A stretch of 8,922 nt of DNA from an uncultured Verrucomicrobiae bacterium (GTDB lineage Bacteria; Verrucomicrobiota; Verrucomicrobiia; Palsa-1439). The notes under the pieces are model-generated. The model saw only the letters and a program-made list of their open reading frames with translations. It searched no databases and was not told the origin of the DNA. The stretch's first letter is position 1, and each line of letters starts with the position of its first letter. The DNA is taken from positions 1-8,922 of the forward strand of contig CALBCO010000064.1 in the NCBI GenBank assembly GCA_937927265.1. The letters run 5' to 3'. Positions 1-5,699 of this stretch are shown in pieces. The translations under genes and the position numbers were made by a program.

Positions 1-344
1 ACCGCCGCCGCGTTGTAGGCCGTCGCGCAAAAACTACGTTCATTGCGGTACCACTCGTCCACCGACCCGTCCGCATGCCGCATCCGCACCCAAAATCGCA
101 ACGCCGCCGCGATCCACTCCAACAGTTCGGACTGACCGGCAAACTCGTTACCCGCGAACGGTGTTTTGTACAGCCAGGCCAACCCCCATACACATTGCTG
201 GAAATTGGCGCGCGGAAACTCAATCAACGTCTTGTAATGCCAGTATTCCCGGTCGAAACAACCATACGTCGGCGACCACGGGCGGCGATCCAGCCGCGAA
301 ATCATCCGCCGCATCCCCAACAACGCTTGTTCGCGGACGGTCAT
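1..344 (-). CDS. Heparinase II/III-like or (alpha/alpha)-toroid protein, N-terminal part (3' end off window)
   Basis: The frame is open from an ATG at 342-344 to the window edge, giving 114 residues of a longer protein. The ATG overlaps the stop of the preceding gene as ATGA, and no strong Shine-Dalgarno is visible, so translation is probably coupled. Two blocks stand out: GCFDREYWHYKTLIEFP at residues 28-44 and ADGSVDEWYRNERSFCATAY at 91-110. Aromatic, helix-rich blocks of this kind recur in proteins of exopolysaccharide clusters that are annotated as hypothetical or heparinase II/III-like. From memory of such proteins I infer an (alpha/alpha)-toroid domain that binds or cleaves polysaccharide. 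No signal peptide is visible: the N-terminus (MTVREQALLGMRR) is charged, which suggests a cytoplasmic protein. The catalytic part, if there is one, lies outside the window, so lyase activity is not shown. A real gene is very likely; the family name is moderate. Confidence 0.6.
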   Translation of the reverse strand, partial: MTVREQALLGMRRMISRLDRRPWSPTYGCFDREYWHYKTLIEFPRANFQQCVWGLAWLYKTPFAGNEFAGQSELLEWIAAALRFWVRMRHADGSVDEWYRNERSFCATAYNAAA

Positions 345-1222
345 GACAAGGACGGCAGATACCGCCGAATCACCGTCACCGCTTCCGCCGCATGCTCCAC
401 GCGCGAGGTACCGACCACCACCGACTTGATTGCCGGAAACTGGCCAAGAAACCGGTACGCCTCCTCGGGCTTCAGCGCGCCCGAGGCCAGCGTATTCATG
501 GCCAACAGATTCAAACCGGGCGTCCCCGCCGCCGCCACACAGGCTTCCGCCGACGGATTCATGTAAAAACCCGCGGCGTTGAACGACGCCATCACCACCA
601 GGTCCGACAACCCACGCCGCTTCAGCCGTTCGCACAACAACGGCAGGTTCTTGGTCGTCAATGCCGGCACGGCCCGATACTTCTCGCGCACGTGCTCGAT
701 AAACACTTCCAGCACCGCCTCCACACCTAACCCCAACGCGAGATCGGTCAAAGTGTCATGCAGAAAAATCGCACCCAAAGGCCGCCCCTTGAACGGCATC
801 AGTTCCACATCCACCAACAACTTCAACGCCTGCGGCACGTCTTTGCCGATCAACCCCACCCCACCCCGCAACGCAAACGCCAGCTTCTCCGCCCAGGTCG
901 CCTGCGCAAGTTGATCCCGCACCACATTCAGCAACCCCTTCTCATTGGCCTCGCGGACATATTTCTGAATGTACGGCACCAGCGGATACAACCGCCAATC
1001 GGCCCGCAACTTCGGCTCACTCCCGATGACCTCGGCCACCACCGACGACCGCGGGTGCGTGGACATCATCATCCCCCGAATCCCCAGTTCGTGGCAACCA
1101 AGCAACAATTGCCGAATGGCCTGCGCGTCCTCAAACCGCTCCGCCACCGCTGCACCGCGCTCCGCCGAAAGATGATTCACGCCAAACAGCGGGTTGTGCC
1201 CGAGAAGAATGTGATCAATCAT
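341..1222 (-). CDS. Aldo/keto reductase-like TIM-barrel protein
   Basis: The gene encodes 293 residues. It starts with an ATG inside the stop of the upstream oxidoreductase gene (ATGA overlap) and has a strong Shine-Dalgarno five bases before it. The N-terminus ILLGHNPLFGVNHLS (5-19) and the C-terminal stretch NLLAMNTLASGALKPEEAYR (238-257) followed by IKSVVVGTSRVEHAAEAV (265-282) match the first strand and last helices of an aldo/keto reductase-type barrel, where the tail normally binds NADPH. I cannot place the usual Asp-Tyr-Lys-His catalytic tetrad, and the middle has unusual blocks (GGVGLIGKDVPQAL, 120-133; LGAIFLHDTLTDLALGLG, 149-166). It may therefore be a non-reductase TIM-barrel enzyme or a binding protein. 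Its place between a Gfo/Idh/MocA oxidoreductase and a polysaccharide-type protein suggests a role in sugar modification. The substrate is unknown. Confidence 0.7.
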   Translation of the reverse strand: MIDHILLGHNPLFGVNHLSAERGAAVAERFEDAQAIRQLLLGCHELGIRGMMMSTHPRSSVVAEVIGSEPKLRADWRLYPLVPYIQKYVREANEKGLLNVVRDQLAQATWAEKLAFALRGGVGLIGKDVPQALKLLVDVELMPFKGRPLGAIFLHDTLTDLALGLGVEAVLEVFIEHVREKYRAVPALTTKNLPLLCERLKRRGLSDLVVMASFNAAGFYMNPSAEACVAAAGTPGLNLLAMNTLASGALKPEEAYRFLGQFPAIKSVVVGTSRVEHAAEAVTVIRRYLPSLS

Positions 1223-2256
1223 CCTGCCACCTCCTGCGGTGCCCCACGTTCCGCCGCAGACGCATAAGCGGCATCCACCACCTGCTGCACGCGCAACCCC
1301 TGTAAAACATCCGGCTCCGTCTTCACGCCTGTCCGCACCGCCTCCACAAACGCCACGTCCTCGCGGGTATATTGCGGATTCCCGATATCCACCGGCACCG
1401 GCCGAAACAAATCCGTTGCCTTCAACGTCGTCCGCCCCGACGGCCAGCCGCCCGCTGCCTCATCTATCACCAACCGCACCGTGTCATCCGTCACCACCAG
1501 CCAACCATTCTCGCCCAGCAAATCAATCGTCGTCTCCACCGTCCGCTTGCCGCGCACACTCCACGAACAATCCAACCAGCCATGCAACCCACTCTGAAAC
1601 TCCAACACCACGTGGGCAAAATCCTCAATCTCCGCAGAGTAAACTTGCAACAAATCCGCATTCACCCGCACCATCGGCCCGAAATACCACGTCAACAAAT
1701 CCACCACGTGCGACCCCTGACTCAGCAACACCCCGCCACCAGACACTTTCCGCTCATACCGCCACCCCTTGCCGCGCTTGAACAGTTGCGACACATAAAT
1801 CGTCGCCGTCACGCGCTGCAGTTTGCCAAGACAGCCCGACGCGATGATTTCCTTCGCCTTCGCGAAGCTGTCCACAAATCGCGTCATGAACCCAATCATG
1901 TTCGCAACCGGCTTTTCCCGCAATGCCGCAATCAACGGCGCCGCCTGCGCTGCCGACGTGGCCAGCGGTTTCTCCATGAAAAACGGCACCCCGCGCGCGA
2001 CACACGCCAGCCCCGCCTCCACGTGATAAGCCACCGGACTAGCAATCACCACCGCATCCAACGCCGTCCTCTCCAACATTGTGTTGAGCGAATCAAACGG
2101 CTGCAACGACGGGTTATATTGCGCGATCCCATCCCGCAATGCAGGGGTCGGATCGGCCACGGCCACCACCTTGCTGCCCGGCAGACTATTGAACACCGCC
2201 GCATGCAACAACCCCATCTTCCCCAACCCGGCAACCCCAACGCGCAAATCACTCAT
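1219..2256 (-). CDS. Gfo/Idh/MocA family NAD(P)-dependent oxidoreductase
   Basis: The protein has 345 residues, the usual length for this family. The N-terminal Rossmann fold shows RVGVAGLGKMG at residues 5-15 and an acidic end to the second strand (AVADP, 32-36). The family signature EKPLA is at 95-99; its lysine is normally catalytic. SGGGVLLSQGSHVVDLL (172-188) fits the second motif, with H183 and D186 as likely substrate-binding or catalytic residues, followed by the C-terminal beta-sheet domain. Members of this family oxidise or reduce sugar hydroxyls. In polysaccharide clusters they often act on the 3-position of nucleotide sugars, but the substrate cannot be read from sequence. The start overlaps the end of the glycosyltransferase gene by eight bases, with a GGTGGGAC stretch just upstream. 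The stop overlaps the next start as ATGA. The family call is firm. Confidence 0.93.
   Translation of the reverse strand: MSDLRVGVAGLGKMGLLHAAVFNSLPGSKVVAVADPTPALRDGIAQYNPSLQPFDSLNTMLERTALDAVVIASPVAYHVEAGLACVARGVPFFMEKPLATSAAQAAPLIAALREKPVANMIGFMTRFVDSFAKAKEIIASGCLGKLQRVTATIYVSQLFKRGKGWRYERKVSGGGVLLSQGSHVVDLLTWYFGPMVRVNADLLQVYSAEIEDFAHVVLEFQSGLHGWLDCSWSVRGKRTVETTIDLLGENGWLVVTDDTVRLVIDEAAGGWPSGRTTLKATDLFRPVPVDIGNPQYTREDVAFVEAVRTGVKTEPDVLQGLRVQQVVDAAYASAAERGAPQEVAG
1228..1235 (-). promoter_or_regulatory. Shine-Dalgarno of the TIM-barrel gene
   Basis: AGGAGGTG on the minus strand lies five bases before the ATG at 1220-1222, inside the last codons of the upstream oxidoreductase gene. It is the strongest ribosome binding site in the window. 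It fixes the start and suggests that this gene is translated well despite the four-base overlap. Confidence 0.75.
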
Positions 2257-3229
2257 GTCCCACCTGATCCAGTTTCGCTTTGATCAACCGCAACATCTCC
2301 GCCAGAAACCCAACCGTAAAAATCTGAATGCCAATGATGCCCATCATCGCAATACACAACAACGCCGGAATCCGGTCATACAACCGCTCCTTACTGAACC
2401 CCGCTTCCGCGAAAATCACCACGAAATAGACCACCGCCGCCACCACAATCCAAAATGCCAACCGGTAAAGCCAACGCACATGCATCCCCGATCGGATCAT
2501 CAAAATCGGCAACGTGTACATGATATACTTCGGAATCGAACCGACTACCCGCGACTTGCCCCTCTCGCGTTTCCGCCAGACCGAAGGCACCTCCTTGATC
2601 CGAAACCCTTTCTGGTGCGCATCAATGATCGTCTCCTGCACGTACGTATGCGTTCCGAGAATATCAAAATGACGGACCACCTCCGCCCGCATGGCACGCA
2701 AGCCGCCATGCGAATCCGTCAACGGCAAACCCGTGACTCGGCGCAGGATGCCGGCCAAAATGATCGTGCCCAGACGGTTGATTGCCCGGTAGCGATACTG
2801 AATCAATCCCGGTTGCAAAAACCGCGACCCCAATACCATGTCCGCTTCGCGCCGCGCCAGCGGCTCAAGAAACTTCATAATCTCGCGGGGGTCCGATTGC
2901 CCGTCAGCATCCATCGAACAAACCACATCCGGGTTGAGCGTCAACGCCGCTTTCAACCCTTTCTGCATTGCAAAACCGAGGCCTTTCCCCTCGCCATTGA
3001 CCACCCGCACGCCCATCCCTGCCGCCATGTGGCGCGTCTCATCGCACGAATCATCAGCAATCACAATGACCGGCTCAGGTAATCCGTTCTCTTGGAATGC
3101 CACACGCAGCTCCTCAATCACGCTCCGAGTTGTGGCGGCCTCATCGCGTGTTGGTAGCACCACGACGATGTTCCAAGCGCGCGGGTCAGCAGCCAGTTTG
3201 GTCTCCTCAAACCACAAACTTGGTTTCAT
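2249..3229 (-). CDS. Family 2 glycosyltransferase, DPM1/GtrB-like, membrane-anchored
   Basis: The protein has 326 residues. The GT-A domain spans about residues 18-235: the strand IVVVLPTRDE (21-30), ADDSCDET (58-65) in the nucleotide-binding region, GEGKGLGFAMQKGL (79-92), and the metal-binding DAD motif within CSMDADGQSDP (104-114). GSRF (134-137) and SHGGLRAMR (173-181) follow. Two hydrophobic segments near the C-terminus (about 258-276 and 288-310) anchor it in the inner membrane. This layout is typical of enzymes that move a hexose from a nucleotide donor to polyprenyl phosphate, or of EPS glycosyltransferases; donor and acceptor are not known. It is the first gene of a four-gene minus-strand operon. 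Its start lies 102 bp from the nearer end of the palindromic operator at 3332-3365, and a G-rich leader lies between. A GGGGAGG stretch about 23 bases before the ATG is too distant to be a good Shine-Dalgarno. Confidence 0.92.
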   Translation of the reverse strand: MKPSLWFEETKLAADPRAWNIVVVLPTRDEAATTRSVIEELRVAFQENGLPEPVIVIADDSCDETRHMAAGMGVRVVNGEGKGLGFAMQKGLKAALTLNPDVVCSMDADGQSDPREIMKFLEPLARREADMVLGSRFLQPGLIQYRYRAINRLGTIILAGILRRVTGLPLTDSHGGLRAMRAEVVRHFDILGTHTYVQETIIDAHQKGFRIKEVPSVWRKRERGKSRVVGSIPKYIMYTLPILMIRSGMHVRWLYRLAFWIVVAAVVYFVVIFAEAGFSKERLYDRIPALLCIAMMGIIGIQIFTVGFLAEMLRLIKAKLDQVGHE

Positions 3230-3268
3230 GCAGTGCTCATTCTACGTGCCGCCTCCCCGCCCGGCAAT

Positions 3269-3295
3269 CCCCATATCGCCCCGCCCCGCCCCCCC
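3269..3295 (-). other. Putative G-quadruplex in the 5' leader of the glycosyltransferase operon
   Basis: Read on the minus (coding) strand, the leader holds G runs of 7, 4, 4 and 4 separated by loops of 1, 1 and 6 bases (C, C, CGATAT). This meets the usual pattern for an intramolecular G-quadruplex in DNA or RNA. It lies 39 bases upstream of the glycosyltransferase ATG and downstream of the palindromic operator, so it would be in the transcribed leader if transcription starts at that operator. The pattern is seen in the sequence; a function in transcription or translation is inference. Confidence 0.5.
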
Positions 3296-3331
3296 ACACA
3301 CCACCACAACCTCACCGCACGGCTCGCTGTA

Positions 3332-3365
3332 CCACTAACTTGTTATACCTATAACAATCTAGTGG
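3332..3365 (-). promoter_or_regulatory. 34-bp palindromic operator, copy 1 (upstream of the glycosyltransferase operon)
   Basis: The site reads CCACT, three bases, TTGTTATA-CC-TATAACAA, three bases, AGTGG. The inner arms of 8 bp and the outer arms of 5 bp are perfect inverted repeats. It is the only AT-rich stretch in the 148-bp gap between the regulator gene and the glycosyltransferase gene, and begins 13 bases past the regulator's stop codon. The centre contains TATAGG and TATAAC on the minus strand, either of which could serve as a -10 element; I see no convincing -35. A bound dimer would cover the promoter, which fits repression. The likely ligand is the PaaX-like protein encoded next to it. 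The rest of the gap holds the G-rich leader and no clear terminator. Confidence 0.75.
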
Positions 3366-3377
3366 ACGATCACCGTG

Positions 3378-4151
3378 TCAGTCGAATAAAGCAGCCAACG
3401 CCCGATAGCAGTGGCAGCGCGCTTCCCAAGCCGCTTGCCCTTGGTAGTTCGAGGGCCATAAAACTCGCGGCAAAAGCGGATCCACCGCCAACGCGTATCG
3501 CCACGCCTGACGCTCCGTACGCAACCACCTCGCCAACATGGCCGGTTCAGCGCGCAATCGCGCCATTTCGCGGGTCGAGAGCGACACCGTTCGAAGGTAG
3601 CCCTCGTATCGTTTGTTAATCTCGGCCAAATCCCATGCTCCCGCCACGATGGCTTCGTTCTCATACCCGGCACAACACCGGGCTTCCATCACCACGAACG
3701 ACTCCACGTCATCTTGAAACTCTCGGAGCGCAGCCAATACCTCTCCCACGGGATCAGGGTGAATCCACACACTTTGCTGGAGATAACCGAAACCGTTCTC
3801 GCGCAGCCACCGCCACAACCGCATCCGCACTGGGGTTTGCCGCACGGGCAGATCGAACAATACCTGCCGCCACCGTCCATCCCACGACCGTTCCCACCGC
3901 GTGACGACATCCTTGCCGCCCAAGGCCTCCAATCGGCCAAGTTGGGTCAGTTGAAAGACCAAGTCGTTGCCGCGTTGTTCGCGGGCCAGCAACTGGCGTT
4001 GCTCCATGCGCGGCAGTTGTCGGCGCAACCCGTTGCGCCATTCCCAAGTCTCATAGGATTCCGTCAGGTTGGTCAACGTGGGTCGGGTCAACTTATCACC
4101 GGCCCACAACAACATCAGCAACACTTCCTCCGCCACCGCTCTCGCCTTCAT
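3378..4151 (-). CDS. PaaX-family transcriptional regulator
   Basis: The protein has 257 residues from the ATG at 4149-4151, chosen because AAAGGAG lies six bases upstream; a GTG one codon earlier is spaced too closely. The N-terminal 75 residues look like a winged helix (AEEVLLMLLWAGDKLTRPTL, 8-27; NGLRRQLPRMEQRQLL, 40-55). Residues 90-160 match the Cas2-like middle domain of PaaX proteins: WDGRWRQVLFDLP (90-102) and GFGYLQQSVWIHPDPVGEVL (120-139). The C-terminal domain ends with DPLLPRVLWPSNYQG (224-238), a clear PaaX signature. PaaX of E. coli represses phenylacetate genes and is released by phenylacetyl-CoA. Here no aromatic catabolism gene is nearby, and the neighbours are polysaccharide genes. 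Nearly identical palindromes sit on both sides of the gene, so I infer self-regulation and control of the glycosyltransferase operon. The effector is unknown. Confidence 0.9.
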   Translation of the reverse strand: MKARAVAEEVLLMLLWAGDKLTRPTLTNLTESYETWEWRNGLRRQLPRMEQRQLLAREQRGNDLVFQLTQLGRLEALGGKDVVTRWERSWDGRWRQVLFDLPVRQTPVRMRLWRWLRENGFGYLQQSVWIHPDPVGEVLAALREFQDDVESFVVMEARCCAGYENEAIVAGAWDLAEINKRYEGYLRTVSLSTREMARLRAEPAMLARWLRTERQAWRYALAVDPLLPRVLWPSNYQGQAAWEARCHCYRALAALFD

Positions 4152-4157
4152 CACTCA

Positions 4158-4164
4158 CTCCTTT
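4158..4164 (-). promoter_or_regulatory. Shine-Dalgarno of the PaaX-like regulator gene
   Basis: AAAGGAG on the minus strand is spaced six bases from the ATG at 4149-4151. This spacing favours the ATG over the GTG directly before it (4152-4154). Confidence 0.75.
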
Positions 4165-4171
4165 CGCTTGT

Positions 4172-4205
4172 CCACTCAACTGTTATACCTATAACAAGTC
4201 AGTGG
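4172..4205 (-). promoter_or_regulatory. 34-bp palindromic operator, copy 2 (upstream of the PaaX-like gene)
   Basis: The site reads CCACT, CAA, CTGTTATA-CC-TATAACAA, GTC, AGTGG. It matches copy 1 at 28 of 34 positions, with the 17-base core, the outer CCACT and AGTGG arms and all spacings conserved; the six differences fall in the two linkers and at one arm end. It lies between the dehydrogenase stop (4242) and the regulator's Shine-Dalgarno, so it probably covers the regulator's promoter. TATAGG or TATAAC within the core could be the -10; TTGTCG lies 16 bases before TATAGG and is a weak -35 candidate. Autoregulation by the PaaX-like protein is the likely role. Confidence 0.75.
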
Positions 4206-4241
4206 TCACCGACAACCGTCCATTCAGGGGACAATTGGATA

Positions 4242-5606
4242 CTACAAACACCGCACGTTCTTGGCGGTCACTTGCCGGGTGAGATCGAGCACCGGCACGG
4301 TGGCTGGCAGAGCGGCAAGAATGTCCTCCAGCCCCGCAAGACGCTTGCCAATGACCATCAACTCCACATCTGACAACGCGGCAACTGGTTTGGGCCACAG
4401 CACGGCGGCCAAGTGCTGCAACCGTTGCTGAGCGTAAGCGAGGTTCTTGCCGGTCAACCGGTCGAGTTGCACGTCGGGGTCCACAATCCGCAAGTCGTAC
4501 CCCTGACCCAGCAACCGCTCCGCCAACACCACGAGCGGGCTCTCCCGCAAATCGTCCGTTCCCGGCTTGAAACTCAAGCCGAGCAACGCCACGCGGCGCG
4601 CGCTGGTTTCTTCGATCACTTCCAGCGCCCGCTCGATCAACGCCGCATTGCTTTGCGGCACTGCCGCCAGCAACGGCACTACCGTGCCCTGCACCGCTGC
4701 AATCCGCAACAAGGCCCGCAAATCCTTCGGCAGACACGATCCGCCATAGGCAAACCCCGGTCGCAGATACGCCTTGGAGATATTCAGAATGGTGTCGCGA
4801 CAAAACAGGTCCATCACTTCGTTAGCATCGGCACCGTAGGCGCGGGCCAACGCGGCAATTTCGTTGGCGAAGACGACTTTGGTGGCGTGAAACGCGTTGC
4901 AGGCGTACTTGAGCAGACTGGCCGACCCCGGCGACACGATAAACACCGGCGCCGTCACGTCACGGTAAACCTCCTTGAGCCGGGCCGCGGCTGCTGGCTG
5001 TTCGGTGCCGATGACGATGAACGGTGGCTCAAAGAAATCCTTGATCGCGTTGCCCTCGCGCAAGAACTCCGGGTTAACGGCCAAGCTGACCGGGCAGCCG
5101 GCCAGCAACGGCAACAACTCCACGTGCGCCACCGGCCACGGCACCGTGCTGCGCAGGACGACGTGGTACAGGCGAACAGCGGTCCCCTCACCTTGATCCT
5201 CTCCCCCAGTAGGCGGGGGAGAGGTGAGTCCCGTCTCCCTGCCGTGGAGAGGGTCAGGGTGGGGGGTGCGGTGGGTCAACGCGCCCGCAATCTCGTTGAG
5301 GACCTTCTTGAGATAACTCGTATTGGGTGTGCCGTCGGGACCGCTGGGGGTACCGACGCAGATCATTCCCAGTTCCGTTGCCGCGACGGCTTCGGTGCTG
5401 TGGCCGGTGGGCACGATTTGGCCGGTTCGTAAGGCGGGGCGGAGCAATTCATCCAAGCCGGGCTCGACCACGGGGCTGTGGCCGGCCCGCAAGGTCTCCA
5501 ATTTTTCCGGTGACACCTCGACCAACCACACCCGATGCCCCAGTTTGGCCAAACAGCCGGCAGTCACGCACCCGACATAACCCGCTCCGAAGATCGCGAT
5601 ATTCAT
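4242..5606 (-). CDS. Nucleotide-sugar 6-dehydrogenase, AlgD/Ugd type, with in-frame repeat insert
   Basis: The enzyme oxidises C6 of a nucleotide hexose to the uronic acid in two NAD-dependent steps. I chose the ATG at 5604-5606 (454 residues) because the protein then begins with the Rossmann strand MNIAIFGAGYVG; a GTG 19 codons upstream adds unrelated residues. Seen: VGTPSGPDGTPNTSYL (84-99), LRSTVPW (151-157), NPEFLREGNAIKDF (178-191), LKYACNAFHATKVVFANEI (232-250), the active-site cysteine C291 in GGSCLPKDLRALL, and LLGLSFKPGTDDLRESPLV (341-359). The wording resembles GDP-mannose dehydrogenase AlgD more than UDP-glucose dehydrogenases, as I recall those families, but the substrate is not proven. 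Residues 114-141 come from an inserted palindromic repeat, in a loop between a helix and the strand leading to the RSTV motif. The gene is divergent from the methyltransferase, with a 93-bp gap in which I see no clear promoter. Confidence 0.93.
   Translation of the reverse strand: MNIAIFGAGYVGCVTAGCLAKLGHRVWLVEVSPEKLETLRAGHSPVVEPGLDELLRPALRTGQIVPTGHSTEAVAATELGMICVGTPSGPDGTPNTSYLKKVLNEIAGALTHRTPHPDPLHGRETGLTSPPPTGGEDQGEGTAVRLYHVVLRSTVPWPVAHVELLPLLAGCPVSLAVNPEFLREGNAIKDFFEPPFIVIGTEQPAAAARLKEVYRDVTAPVFIVSPGSASLLKYACNAFHATKVVFANEIAALARAYGADANEVMDLFCRDTILNISKAYLRPGFAYGGSCLPKDLRALLRIAAVQGTVVPLLAAVPQSNAALIERALEVIEETSARRVALLGLSFKPGTDDLRESPLVVLAERLLGQGYDLRIVDPDVQLDRLTGKNLAYAQQRLQHLAAVLWPKPVAALSDVELMVIGKRLAGLEDILAALPATVPVLDLTRQVTAKNVRCL
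5184..5266. repeat. GC-rich palindromic repeat inside the nucleotide-sugar dehydrogenase gene
   Basis: The 83-bp element has 21-base outer arms (5184-5204 and 5246-5266) that pair at 18 positions. Inside is a perfect 10-bp hairpin CCTCTCCCCC / GGGGGAGAGG (5198-5207 and 5215-5224) and a short one, TCTCC / GGAGA (5234-5238 and 5246-5250). It keeps the frame open and adds about 28 residues rich in Pro, Gly and charged residues. A related element lies in the AsnB-like gene. Plus-strand translation here gives LTLILSPSRRGRGE, close to the LTLTLSPRAGRGD seen in sense in the other gene, so the two copies are in opposite orientation relative to their genes. Confidence 0.8.
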
Positions 5607-5699
5607 GCTTGGGACGGCATTACCGCCAAAACGCGCCCCACCGGCAAGCGAAATCGTTGGCACAGTCGTGCGAGTGTGGTAGGAGTTTCAGTCACGGCG

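Noticed and set aside
1372..2283. Long plus-strand reading frame (303 codons) opposite the oxidoreductase gene
   Set aside because: Its product is dominated by Arg, His, Pro and Gln, as expected from the antisense of a GC-rich gene. It has no recognisable motif, and the minus-strand frame carries clear Gfo/Idh/MocA signatures.
3378..4151. Cas2 or a CRISPR-linked function because of the Cas2-like middle domain
   Set aside because: The full three-domain layout and the DPLLP C-terminal signature are those of PaaX regulators. There is no repeat-spacer array or other cas gene in the window.
3332..4205. The paired 34-bp repeats as terminal repeats or recombination sites of a mobile element carrying the regulator
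   Set aside because: The copies are in direct orientation and each is itself a palindrome. The interval encodes only a regulator, with no transposase or recombinase. Their positions just upstream of start regions fit operators better, though a recombination role is not formally excluded.
4206..4241. Terminator between the dehydrogenase and regulator genes
   Set aside because: Only a very short imperfect stem (GTCC / GGAC region) is present, with no U tract, so I do not call it.
5184..5266. Intrinsic terminator from the strong GC hairpin
   Set aside because: It lies inside a conserved coding sequence, has no following U tract in either direction, and the enzyme motifs continue in frame after it.
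4413..5432. Plus-strand reading frame of 339 codons opposite the dehydrogenase gene
   Set aside because: It is an antisense shadow with no family-like motifs. The only familiar peptide in it is the translated palindromic repeat.
5607..5663. Upstream GTG start adding 19 residues to the dehydrogenase
   Set aside because: The extra residues (MPTISLAGGARFGGNAVPS) precede the normal N-terminal Rossmann strand and have no counterpart in the family. The ATG at 5604-5606 gives the expected start.
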